DNA of 64,000 bases from SHZI01 sp031409515 (lineage in GTDB: Bacteria > Pseudomonadota > Gammaproteobacteria > Steroidobacterales > GCA-2729495): NCBI GenBank assembly GCA_031409515.1, contig JANNXJ010000051.1, positions 38,795 through 102,794 on the forward strand. The letters run 5' to 3'. Position numbers and translations under genes: made by a program. Under the pieces are notes generated by a model that searched no databases, was not told the DNA's origin, and saw only the letters and a list, made by a program, of their open reading frames with translations. This document shows positions 50,785-58,760 of the stretch, in pieces (the stretch's first letter is position 1; each line of letters starts with the position of its first letter).

Positions 50785-51615
50785 TCAGGAAAAGCAGTGC
50801 TCGGGAGCAGGGTAGCTGCGGTCCTTGACGGCAGCCACATAGGCTTGCAGCGCCTCAACAGGCGCTGCGCCACCCTGCATGAAATTCCGCACAAAGCGCG
50901 GCAGCCGGCCCTGCGTGATGCCCAGCATGTCGTAAAGCACGAGGATCTGACCGTCGACGCCGGGGCCAGCGCCAATGCCGATTACCGGCACCGTTACGGC
51001 GTCCCGGACGGCCTGACCCAGCTCGTTCGGGACGCACTCAAGGAGCAGAATATCCGCGCCTGCCTGCTCCAGCGCCACCGCGTCTTCGAGCATCTGTTCA
51101 GCCTGCGCCTGATCCCTGCCCTGAACCTTGAACCCGCCGATCTTGTGGACGGACTGGGGCCGCAGCCCGAGGTGGGCGCACACGGGGATATCGTGGCTGG
51201 CCAGATGCTCAACAATTCTCACCTGGCTGGCCCCGCCTTCCAGCTTCACCATCATCGCCGCACCCTCCTGCATCAGCCGCACGGCGTTATCCAGCGCCTG
51301 GGACGGGGTGGTGTAACTCATGAAGGGCATATCGACCATGAGAAAGGCTCGCCCGAGACCACGGCGCACCATGCGGGAGTGATAGATGATGTCCTGGACC
51401 GTGACCGGCACTGTGGTGTCGTGGCCCTGGATGACCATGCCAAGAGAGTCACCCACCAGAACCAGATCAGCCCCAGCGCGGTCAACCAGCAAGGCGAAAC
51501 TGGCGTCGTACGCCGTGAGGCAGGCGATCGGCTCCCCTGCCGCCTTCATGGCGCGCAGGGTCGATATATTGACCGGTGCTTCCGGCAAGTCACGCTGCTG
51601 TAACTGCTTATACAT
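50785..51615 (-). CDS. panB: PanB, ketopantoate hydroxymethyltransferase
   Basis: 276 residues. It contains RAMKAAGEPIACLTAYDASF, LVLVGDSLGMVIQGHDTTVP, MPFMSYTTPSQALDNAVRLM, VKLEGGASQVRIVEHLASHD and VIGIGAGPGVDGQILVLYDM. It uses 5,10-methylene-tetrahydrofolate to make ketopantoate. A short N-terminal extension (KQLQQRDLPEAPVN) precedes the usual start region. It lies 5 bases after the kinase gene and 2 bases before panC. Confidence 0.98.
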   Translation of the reverse strand: MYKQLQQRDLPEAPVNISTLRAMKAAGEPIACLTAYDASFALLVDRAGADLVLVGDSLGMVIQGHDTTVPVTVQDIIYHSRMVRRGLGRAFLMVDMPFMSYTTPSQALDNAVRLMQEGAAMMVKLEGGASQVRIVEHLASHDIPVCAHLGLRPQSVHKIGGFKVQGRDQAQAEQMLEDAVALEQAGADILLLECVPNELGQAVRDAVTVPVIGIGAGPGVDGQILVLYDMLGITQGRLPRFVRNFMQGGAAPVEALQAYVAAVKDRSYPAPEHCFS

Positions 51616-51620
51616 GGTGC

Positions 51621-52268
51621 TTACGCGAAGGCCGAGGCTACAGGATTGAAGAAATGCCGGCCGCTGCGAATCCTTTCTATCTCCTCGAGCAGCAGGCTGA
51701 AGTGGGCGTCATTATGAACCGGGTCAATCACGGCTGCATTCACGATCAGAAGTGGTGCGCCGTCGTAGTCATGAAAAAAGCGGGCATAGGCTTCCGTAAG
51801 GCGTTCCAGGTAACGCCGTCCGATGCGCTGCTCAAAGTCGATACCCCGGCGCGCAATGCGGAACAGCAGGGTATCCACCGGCGCCTGCAGGTAAACCACC
51901 AGATCCGGGGCAGGTGCCTCGAAGGCAAGGGACTCAGCCACCTTGTCGTAGAGCGCCAACTCTGCCTGGTCGAGATTGATCTCGGCGAACAGGCGATCTT
52001 TGTTGATCAGGAAATCAGAAATCCGGGTTTCCGCAAAGATGTCACTTTGCCGCAGCTGTTCGATCTGTTGGACACGCTGGAACAGAAAGAACAGCTGGGT
52101 GGGGAGTGAGGCGCCACGGGGATCCCGGTAGAACCTCTCCAGAAACGGGTTAGCCTCGGGCTGCTCAAGCAGGAGCTCGCCGTCCAGCGCATCCGCGAGG
52201 CGGCGGGACAGACTGGTCTTGCCGACCCCTATGGGGCCTTCGATGGCGATGTAGCGGGAATTACCCAT
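51621..52268 (-). CDS. Deoxynucleoside kinase (dNK family)
   Basis: 215 residues. It starts MGNSRYIAIEGPIGVGKTSL (P-loop GPIGVGKT) and has LLLEQPEANPFLERFYRDP, FLFQRVQQIEQL, TRISDFLINKDRLFAEINL and LVVYLQAPVDTLLFRIARRG. This is the deoxyadenosine/deoxycytidine/deoxyguanosine kinase family; the preferred base cannot be read from sequence. The ATG lies 39 bases inside the end of folK, so the two coding regions overlap by 40 bases. panB follows after 5 bases. Confidence 0.9.
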   Translation of the reverse strand: MGNSRYIAIEGPIGVGKTSLSRRLADALDGELLLEQPEANPFLERFYRDPRGASLPTQLFFLFQRVQQIEQLRQSDIFAETRISDFLINKDRLFAEINLDQAELALYDKVAESLAFEAPAPDLVVYLQAPVDTLLFRIARRGIDFEQRIGRRYLERLTEAYARFFHDYDGAPLLIVNAAVIDPVHNDAHFSLLLEEIERIRSGRHFFNPVASAFA

Positions 52269-52789
52269 GAGTCGTTGTGCCTGGCCCTGTTGGCGGTGGC
52301 CTGTTGTTCTTGTTGGTTAGCGGCCGCTGCCAGGAGCCATACGGGACCCAGCCCCGGAACTCGCAGCGTAGGGGCGATCTCCAGCAGTGGTAACAATACA
52401 AAATTTCGAGTCGCGATGCCCGGGTGGGGCACCACGAGCTGCTCCGTGTCGATCACGAGGTCGCCGTAGACAAGCAAATCCAGGTCAATGCGCCGCGGGC
52501 CCCAGCGAAGACTGGTGCTGCGGTCCCTGCCCTGGCGGCGCTCGATGGCCAGCAGTTCCTCCAGCAACCGGGCGGGCGGCAGCTGGGTAAGGAGCCCTGC
52601 GACTGCGTTGACGAACTCCGGCTGCGGTTGCGGGCCCATGGCGACGTTGCGCAGGAATGCGGAACAAGTGACGCGGCGGGTACCAGGGATCTCCGCCAGC
52701 GCCTCAAGGGCCGCCCGGACCTGAAGTTCTGGCTCGTCCAGGTTGCTCCCGATGCCCACATAGGCCGGCGCCCAGCGATGCGGGGGCAT
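52229..52789 (-). CDS. folK: FolK, 6-hydroxymethyl-7,8-dihydropterin pyrophosphokinase
   Basis: 186 residues from the ATG at 52789. It has YVGIGSNLDEPELQVRAALE, LRNVAMGPQPQPEFVNAVAG and RDRSTSLRWGPRRIDLDLLV followed by YGD and VPHPGIATRNFVLLPLLEI, the complete HPPK pattern. The last ~25 residues (QEQQATANRARHNDSW) are non-conserved and arise from read-on into the kinase gene's first codons. It transfers pyrophosphate from ATP in folate synthesis. It starts 11 bases after pcnB ends. Confidence 0.95.
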   Translation of the reverse strand: MPPHRWAPAYVGIGSNLDEPELQVRAALEALAEIPGTRRVTCSAFLRNVAMGPQPQPEFVNAVAGLLTQLPPARLLEELLAIERRQGRDRSTSLRWGPRRIDLDLLVYGDLVIDTEQLVVPHPGIATRNFVLLPLLEIAPTLRVPGLGPVWLLAAAANQQEQQATANRARHNDSWVIPATSPSKAP

Positions 52790-52800
52790 CCGCGCGGCGC

Positions 52801-54156
52801 TCAGACGGCCCGTTCGGCCGGCCGGGGCCGCTGGGCGTCCCGCCCACCGCCCCGGCCGCCGTTGAACTCCCGGTGCTGCTCGTCGGGGGACAGCGTCTGG
52901 ATCCGCGTCCACCACTCGGCCAACTCGGCCGGCACTTCCCCCAGCTCAGTGCGCAGGACCAGCAAATCATAGGCCGCGCGAAACCGCCGGTGCTGCAGAA
53001 GTACCGCAGCGCGCCGCCCCTGACGACGGCTAAAGCGGGGCTGGAGCTGGAGCATTTCCCGCATCGGCACTGAGAAGCGCCGGGGGAGAGTTATGCGGGC
53101 GATCTGCACGTCAGTAATCTCCTGGCCAGCGTCGATCAGCGCCTGAACCTCCGAGATCTGCCCGGTGCGACGCAAGGCATTGGCCCGGTCCTGAACAGGA
53201 CCCCACAGGAAGACACCAAAGAGAAACATGGGGGTCACAGGCAAGCCTTCGGCCACCCGCCGGTCGGTGCCAGCGAGAGCACTCTCGATGAAACGATTGC
53301 GGCGGTCATCGGCTACGCCCCCTGGTCGTCCGCCGGCGCGACCCTGGGAGCCATCGCCAGACAGCCAGGCAGCCGTCGCCGGGAACAGGTGCTCAAACAG
53401 GCCGTGCTGACGCAGCCGCCTGTACCCCTCCAGCGCGTGACCGGTTTCGAAAACCTTGAGGAACTCATCAAACAGACGTGCTGGTGGCACGCTGTCAATC
53501 AGGCTGCCCAGTCGCTGCATCGGCGCCGCCGCTTCGGGGTGGATCTCCAGATCCAGCTTGGCCGCGAGGCGCACGGCCCTGATCATTCGCACCGGGTCTT
53601 CACGGTAGCGTGTTTCCGGGTCACCAATCAGGCGAATCCGGCGGGCCTCAACGTCCCGCATGCCACCCACAAAGTCCCAGATCGAGAAGTCGGCAATGTT
53701 GTAGTAGAGCGCGTTGACCGTGAAATCCCGCCGCCAGGCATCCTCCTCGATCGACCCAAAGGAGTTGTCCTTGATGATGCGTCCAGCCTCATTGAGTATC
53801 TGCCGGTCCTCGCTCTCCAGGTCCTCATTACCCAGGCCACGGAAGGTCGCTACCTCGACAATCTCGTCACGAAACCGGACATGAACGAGGCGAAAGCGCC
53901 TGCCGATGATCCGCGCACTGCCAAACAGCGCGCGCACCTGTTCCGGGCTCGCGTCAGTGGCGATATCGAAGTCTTTGGGCTGACGGTTGAGCAACAGATC
54001 CCGGACACCGCCGCCGACGATAAAGGCCTGATACCCGCCATCTTTGAGCCGGTACAGGACCTTCAGGGCGTTCCGGGAGATGTTCGCTCGGGAGATGTGG
54101 TGGTCCGACCGCGGGATAATGCGGGGCGAATCCGCAGCAGGTATGGGGTGAGTCAA
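52801..54156 (-). CDS. pcnB: PcnB, poly(A) polymerase I
   Basis: 451 residues from a TTG at 54156 with GGAG five bases upstream; longer in-frame starts would run into tRNA-Glu. The nucleotidyltransferase head has AFIVGGGVRDLLLNRQPKDF and DIATDASP, distinguishing it from CCA-adding enzymes by context, with YNIADFSIWDFVGGMRDVEA. The C-terminus is a basic, glycine-rich tail (EFNGGRGGGRDAQRPRPAER). It adds poly(A) tails that promote RNA decay. It heads pcnB-folK-dNK-panB-panC. Confidence 0.95.
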   Translation of the reverse strand: MTHPIPAADSPRIIPRSDHHISRANISRNALKVLYRLKDGGYQAFIVGGGVRDLLLNRQPKDFDIATDASPEQVRALFGSARIIGRRFRLVHVRFRDEIVEVATFRGLGNEDLESEDRQILNEAGRIIKDNSFGSIEEDAWRRDFTVNALYYNIADFSIWDFVGGMRDVEARRIRLIGDPETRYREDPVRMIRAVRLAAKLDLEIHPEAAAPMQRLGSLIDSVPPARLFDEFLKVFETGHALEGYRRLRQHGLFEHLFPATAAWLSGDGSQGRAGGRPGGVADDRRNRFIESALAGTDRRVAEGLPVTPMFLFGVFLWGPVQDRANALRRTGQISEVQALIDAGQEITDVQIARITLPRRFSVPMREMLQLQPRFSRRQGRRAAVLLQHRRFRAAYDLLVLRTELGEVPAELAEWWTRIQTLSPDEQHREFNGGRGGGRDAQRPRPAERAV

Positions 54157-54169
54157 AAGAGCTCCGGCC

Positions 54170-54197
54170 TTGAGACAACGGCGAGGCTGACTATAAT
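54170..54197 (+). promoter_or_regulatory. Sigma-70 promoter of tRNA-Glu
   Basis: TTGAGA (54170-54175) and a perfect TATAAT (54192-54197) are separated by 16 bases. A GC-rich stretch follows the -10, as is common for stringently controlled stable-RNA promoters. The tRNA starts 31 bases after the -10. The same region is the upstream sequence of the divergent pcnB. Confidence 0.75.
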
Positions 54198-54228
54198 AGC
54201 AGCCCCGCTCCGGCGGCACAGTTACCAC

Positions 54229-54303
54229 GCTCCCTTCGTCTAGGGGTTAGGACGCGGCCCTCTCAAGGCTGAAACACGAGTTCAATTCTCGTAGGGAGCG
54301 CCA
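54229..54303 (+). tRNA. tRNA-Glu (anticodon CTC)
   Basis: The acceptor arms GCTCCCT and AGGGAGC pair perfectly, with discriminator G and encoded CCA (54301-54303). The D arm TCGTCTAGGGGTTAGGAC is typical of glutamate tRNAs. The anticodon stem CGGCC/GGCTG holds loop CTCTCAA, giving anticodon CTC for GAG codons. The T arm is ACGAG-TTCAATT-CTCGT. The RDD gene begins 20 bases downstream. Confidence 0.96.
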
Positions 54304-54323
54304 CTTTCGTCTTTCTGCACGCC

Positions 54324-54800
54324 ATGCCCCCTGGAACCCACCAGCCTCAAGCCTCAGCGCCAAGCCCTGCGGCTGGATCCCATCCTGTTGCGGGACTGGG
54401 GCGGCGACTTGGGGCTGCCTGCTACGACGGACTGCTGCTGGTCGCGGTCTGGATGCTGGCTACGCTGGCGGTTGTCGCGGTCCGTGACGGGCAGCCCGTG
54501 CCGCCGGCCCAGCCTGGATATCAGCTGCTGCTGCTGGTCGCAACGGCAATGTTCTTCATTACTTCCTGGCTCCGCGGCGGCCAGACGCTTGGCATGCGCG
54601 CCTGGCGGCTACGTGTCGAGCGGCAGGCGGGCGGTAATCTGGATCTCCGCACCGGGGTTATCAGGTTCCTCGCTGGCCTCCTGTCGGTCCTCTCGTGTGG
54701 TCTGGGCCTGCTCTGGCTATGGATTGACCGGGATGAACTCACCTGGCACGACCGGCTTGCTGGCACCCAGGTGGTGTTCCTGCCCAAACCACCCCGCTAA
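54324..54800 (+). CDS. RDD-family membrane protein
   Basis: 158 residues. A Pro/Ala/Ser-rich N-terminus is followed by the RDD signature LGRRLGAACYDGLLLVAVWM. Three to four membrane segments and the typical LRGGQTLGMRAWRLRVERQA plus LLWLWIDRDELTWHDRLAGT follow. RDD proteins are small membrane proteins, mostly of unknown function; some are linked to sodium/proton exchange. There is no Shine-Dalgarno sequence, and the ATG lies 20 bases after the tRNA-Glu CCA end, so it may be expressed from the tRNA promoter. Confidence 0.88.
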   Translation: MPPGTHQPQASAPSPAAGSHPVAGLGRRLGAACYDGLLLVAVWMLATLAVVAVRDGQPVPPAQPGYQLLLLVATAMFFITSWLRGGQTLGMRAWRLRVERQAGGNLDLRTGVIRFLAGLLSVLSCGLGLLWLWIDRDELTWHDRLAGTQVVFLPKPPR

Positions 54801-54828
54801 GGCCGGTGCCCCGCTCAGGGCCCTGTCT

Positions 54829-56427
54829 TCAGGGCTGGAATGGGTAGGTATAGCTGGCGCCAAATCCCAGCGGAACTCCCAGGACCCAGAAGCCGATCAG
54901 CAACAGGCTCCAGACGGTCAGGAGCCCCAGGGAGTACGGCAACATCAGTGCGATCAGTGTCCCGATGCCCGTGGCCGGCACGTAGCGCCGGCAGAACACC
55001 ACGATCAGCGGAAAGTAAGGCATCAATGGCGTAATGATGTTGGTGCTTGAGTCACCGACGCGGTAGGCGGCCTGAGTAAAGTCAGGCGATATTCCGACCT
55101 GCATCAGCATAGGCACCAGGATCGAACCAATCAGTGCCCATTTGGCAGACGCCGAACCGATCAGAAGATTGACCAGGGCAGTCAGCAGGACGATACCCAC
55201 CAGCGTGAAGCCCATGGGGAGGGCCAGGTCCCGGAGCCCGTTGGCACCCTTGATCGCAATCAAGGCACCAAGATTCGACTGGCCGAAGACGTAGATGAAC
55301 TGGGCACAGAAGAACGCCATGACGATGTAGTAGCCCAAGCCGCTCATCGCCTTGCTCATTCCCGCAATCAGGTCGCGATGGCTGGCGATCGTCCCCGCCA
55401 TGTAGCCGTAGACGACGCCCGGCAGCAGGAAGAACACGAAGATCAGCGGGACGATGGACTTCATGAGCGGAGCGGCGGACGCCAGCAACGGATGTCCTCC
55501 CTCGGCCACCTGATCCGGTGGTGCGGCCCAGGGCGACGCCTCGGGAAGCAACGTAGCAACGAAGGCCACCAGGGCCAGCAGCATCGCGAAGATCGCCCAG
55601 CGGAGCCCCCGACGCTGCCGGGGCTCCAGCGGTTCCATGGTTGGCAGTTGAGCAGGGTCGCCGTCAATCGGAGTTGAACGCAAGCGCGGCTCGACGACTC
55701 GGTCGGTAATGAACCACCCCACTCCGATAACGAGCACAGCAGACACGGTCGTGAAAAAGTAATTGTTCAATGGATTCGTGCGGACCTCTGGATCTACCAG
55801 ATTCGCCGCCACCTGGGTAATTCCCGCCAGAAGCGGGTCCAGACTGGAGGGCAGGAAAAACGTCGCTGAGTAGCCGCCGGAGACACCTGCAAAAGCAGCT
55901 GCAATCCCCGCCAGCGGATGCCGCCCGGCCGCATAGAAAATCACGGCACCGAGCGGAATCACCAGAACGTACCCGGCATCCACGGCCACATGACTGAGCA
56001 CGCCCACCCCGATCAGTACCGGCGTCAGCATCGCCCGGGGAGTACCGCCGATAATCCTGCGCAGGCTGGCGCTGATGAACCCTGTGTGTTCAGCCACGCC
56101 CAAACCCAGCATCGCGACGAGAACTACGCCGAGGGGCGGAAAGCTGACAAAGGTACCCACCATCGCCGAGGTGAAGGCTGTCAGCGCCTCCCCGGCCAGC
56201 ATGTTCCGAATCTGGATTTGGGTGCCGCTGCGCGGGTCGATGTCGCTAAAGGTGATGTTCGCGAGCACCCAGGACGTTAGCGCGACCACTAGCATCAGCA
56301 GCAGGAACAACATGGCCGGATCGGGCAGCCTGTTGCCAATCCGCTCGATGGCATCCAGTACGCGCACGAGAACCCCCGAGCGCCGGGCAGTATTCGGTGG
56401 AAGCGTACCGGCGGGCAGATCAGCCAT
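54829..56427 (-). CDS. AbgT-family transporter
   Basis: 532 residues with about a dozen hydrophobic segments. It starts with a cytoplasmic stretch and RVLDAIERIGNRLPDPAMLF. Characteristic blocks are FVSFPPLGVVLVAMLGLGVA, EHTGFISASLRR, GGYSATFFLPSSLDPLLAGI, LIGSASAKWALIGSILVPML and YRVGDSSTNIITPLMPYFPL. The AbgT family includes the E. coli p-aminobenzoyl-glutamate importer and the MtrF/YdaH exporters of antimetabolites; the substrate here is unknown. It converges on the RDD gene and lies downstream of lptG. Confidence 0.93.
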   Translation of the reverse strand: MADLPAGTLPPNTARRSGVLVRVLDAIERIGNRLPDPAMLFLLLMLVVALTSWVLANITFSDIDPRSGTQIQIRNMLAGEALTAFTSAMVGTFVSFPPLGVVLVAMLGLGVAEHTGFISASLRRIIGGTPRAMLTPVLIGVGVLSHVAVDAGYVLVIPLGAVIFYAAGRHPLAGIAAAFAGVSGGYSATFFLPSSLDPLLAGITQVAANLVDPEVRTNPLNNYFFTTVSAVLVIGVGWFITDRVVEPRLRSTPIDGDPAQLPTMEPLEPRQRRGLRWAIFAMLLALVAFVATLLPEASPWAAPPDQVAEGGHPLLASAAPLMKSIVPLIFVFFLLPGVVYGYMAGTIASHRDLIAGMSKAMSGLGYYIVMAFFCAQFIYVFGQSNLGALIAIKGANGLRDLALPMGFTLVGIVLLTALVNLLIGSASAKWALIGSILVPMLMQVGISPDFTQAAYRVGDSSTNIITPLMPYFPLIVVFCRRYVPATGIGTLIALMLPYSLGLLTVWSLLLIGFWVLGVPLGFGASYTYPFQP

Positions 56428-56451
56428 ACGCGGGGTTTACGCTGAGCATGG

Positions 56452-57519
56452 CTATCGGGTCCGGCTGAGCACGACGAGCGTCACCAGCGCCAGTAGAGCA
56501 GCTGGCAGCCAGGCAATCAGGACTGGATTGAGATTCCAGACGACGCCTCCATCAGCCAGTGTTCTGCTCAGGAGAAACCATGCCAGGCCTATGCCGAGTC
56601 CGGCCAGCATGCGTGAGCCACCCCCCCCTGAGCGCAATGGCCCCAAAACGAACGGGACAGCAAGAATGCACATCAGCGGCACCGCAACCAGCGCTGCGAT
56701 CCGACTCCAGAACGCCACTTCGTAGCTGCGGGCATCCAGTCCGCTGCGCTTGAGATACTGCACATAGCGCCAGAGAGTGGCTCCGCTCATGGTGGCTTCG
56801 CGGACGACCGTCAGCCCAAGAAGGTCCGGGTTGACGCCCTCGAGGGCCAGCGCCTCCGGCTGCAGGCTGATCTCTGTAGCAGCGGAGCTGAAGCGGGTTT
56901 GGGCATAGTTGCGGAGGAACCAGCGTTTGTCCGGGTCAGCGCGGACCGACTCCGCCCTGCCAATCGCTTCAAGGACGTCATTTTCACCCAGGCGAAAGAC
57001 ATAGACATTCCCGCCCGGATTCTCCTCGCTGGGTGGAATCACGTTGAGGATAGTCGTACGGTCGCGGATCCAGGCGCTCTCCCCTGCGCTGATGCCCGCC
57101 TGGCCGAACTTAGCCAGCTCCCGCTGCTGCCGGGCATAGCGCTCCAGCGGCGGCGCAAGATAAAGACTGATTGCCAGACCGGCCACGGCGAGAACGATGC
57201 CTGTGGCAAGCACAGACCGGGCGAGGCCCCGCGGGGAGACGCCAGCGGCCCGGAGCACGATGAGTTCACTCCGGCTTGCCAGCGACCCCAGTCCCAGCAG
57301 CGCACCGAGCAACGCCGCAATAGGCAGCATCTGGGCGACGATCGTCGGAAGCTGCAGCAAGACCCAGCCAATCGCGTTGAGAAGGCCGTAGTCGCCGACG
57401 CCAATGTCGTCGAGCTGGCCGATGAACTTGATAAACGACGCGAGACTCAGGAGCACCGCGAGGACCAGCCCCGTGGTACCCAGGATGGTGCGAAACACGT
57501 AACCAGTCAGGATCCTCAC
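56452..57519 (-). CDS. lptG: LptG, permease subunit of the LPS transporter
   Basis: 355 residues from a GTG at 57519 overlapping the lptF stop (GTGA). It has six membrane segments arranged as three, a periplasmic beta-jellyroll, then three. It contains GYVFRTILGTTGLVLAVLLS, LPTIVAQMLPIAALLGALLG, LASRSELIVLRAAGVSPRGL and, at the end, LIAWLPAALLALVTLVVL. With LptF and the ATPase LptB (not in the window) it extracts lipopolysaccharide from the inner membrane. Confidence 0.96.
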   Translation of the reverse strand: MRILTGYVFRTILGTTGLVLAVLLSLASFIKFIGQLDDIGVGDYGLLNAIGWVLLQLPTIVAQMLPIAALLGALLGLGSLASRSELIVLRAAGVSPRGLARSVLATGIVLAVAGLAISLYLAPPLERYARQQRELAKFGQAGISAGESAWIRDRTTILNVIPPSEENPGGNVYVFRLGENDVLEAIGRAESVRADPDKRWFLRNYAQTRFSSAATEISLQPEALALEGVNPDLLGLTVVREATMSGATLWRYVQYLKRSGLDARSYEVAFWSRIAALVAVPLMCILAVPFVLGPLRSGGGGSRMLAGLGIGLAWFLLSRTLADGGVVWNLNPVLIAWLPAALLALVTLVVLSRTR

Positions 57520-58616
57520 CGTGGCACCAGCGGCTTTCGCACCAATCTGAACTGCCGCCCGAGGCCAAGCTGCAGAAAGAGCATCAGGCCGGCTGCCAGC
57601 AGGAACAATCCATGCACCCACCACAGTCCCACCGCGGCAGGGACCTCTCCCCGTTCGAGCCAGCCGCGCCCGGCAGCAAGCAGATTGGCGTAGATCAGAT
57701 ACACCAGAACAGCGGACGCTATGCCCGCGAACCGCCCCTTTCGCGGCTCCGTTTTCGCCAGTGGCACGGCAAGTATGGTCAGCACCAGCAGAGTGACCGG
57801 CACACCGATGCGCCACTGCAACTCCGCCCGGTCCGCCAGGTCGTCTGACGCCAGCAACGCGGCCGTGGGCCGGGCTTCGTTGCTCAGCTTCACGGCCCCA
57901 GCGGCTGGCAGCTCGAAGGGAATGCCGTGCTCCGCGAACTCGACGAGCCGGAACCGCGCCTCGCCGGGCTTGCCTTCGTACCGGTGTCCCCGGGCAAAGG
58001 TGAGCACCCGGACGCCATTACCCACGTCTTCCTGCCAGGCCTCGTCAGCCACGATTACTTCCACTTTGTCGCCGGTACGGCGCTGGACAAACACGTTATG
58101 CAGGTGGCGATCCGGGGTTACCGATTCCGCATAGAGCGCCGCAGTGCCATTGGCGAAGTTGACGAACCGGCCTGGTACCAGCAGGCCAAAACTGGCGTCC
58201 CGCTTTGCCTGGGCAGCGAAAACCTCAACCTGTCGGAGGGCTGCGGGGGATACCACCAGGGCAAGCAGGCCGACTACCAGTGCCAGGCCGGCACCCAGAC
58301 TGAGGACAGCCTTGTAGAGCTTTGCCGGCCCAACCCCGCAGGCCATCAGGGCCGCCATTTCGCTGTCGTGATAGAGCCTGCCGAGCGCGAGCATGATGGC
58401 CAGAAAGAAGCCGACGGGAATCAGGATTGTGAGGTACTGAAGGCTGGTCAGACCCAGCACCTGAAGAATGGCGGACCGGGGCAGTCGGCTGGCTGCGGCA
58501 TCCCCGAGCACAGAGGCGAACTGGCTGGTGACCAGAATAAAGAACAGGACCAGAGTGACGATGAGCCAGGCCTGGAGGGTTTCCCGCAGGATGTAACGGC
58601 GAATCAGGTCAGTCAT
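57516..58616 (-). CDS. lptF: LptF, permease subunit of the LPS transporter
   Basis: 366 residues. It starts MTDLIRRYILRETLQAWLIV, with a family core of LGLTSLQYLTILIPVGFFLA, IMLALGRLYHDSEMAALMAC and GVGPAKLY. A periplasmic domain (about 100-265) is followed by three C-terminal helices (LQWRIGVPVTLLVLTILAVP, LAKTEPRKGRFAG). It forms the LptB2FG complex with LptG. It is divergent from pepA across 144 bases, as in most Gammaproteobacteria. Confidence 0.97.
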   Translation of the reverse strand: MTDLIRRYILRETLQAWLIVTLVLFFILVTSQFASVLGDAAASRLPRSAILQVLGLTSLQYLTILIPVGFFLAIMLALGRLYHDSEMAALMACGVGPAKLYKAVLSLGAGLALVVGLLALVVSPAALRQVEVFAAQAKRDASFGLLVPGRFVNFANGTAALYAESVTPDRHLHNVFVQRRTGDKVEVIVADEAWQEDVGNGVRVLTFARGHRYEGKPGEARFRLVEFAEHGIPFELPAAGAVKLSNEARPTAALLASDDLADRAELQWRIGVPVTLLVLTILAVPLAKTEPRKGRFAGIASAVLVYLIYANLLAAGRGWLERGEVPAAVGLWWVHGLFLLAAGLMLFLQLGLGRQFRLVRKPLVPR

Positions 58617-58760
58617 GCGCGCACCGGCCTTGGCCGGGCTCCGGATGAATCGAGTACACTAACGCGCCGTTTACAGGGGCATTCATGGGACGTGCCAGAT
58701 CAGGGGCCAACCTTGGTTTACCGCTCGCATGGAGTCAAGCGCCCGCACATCGAGGTCAGT

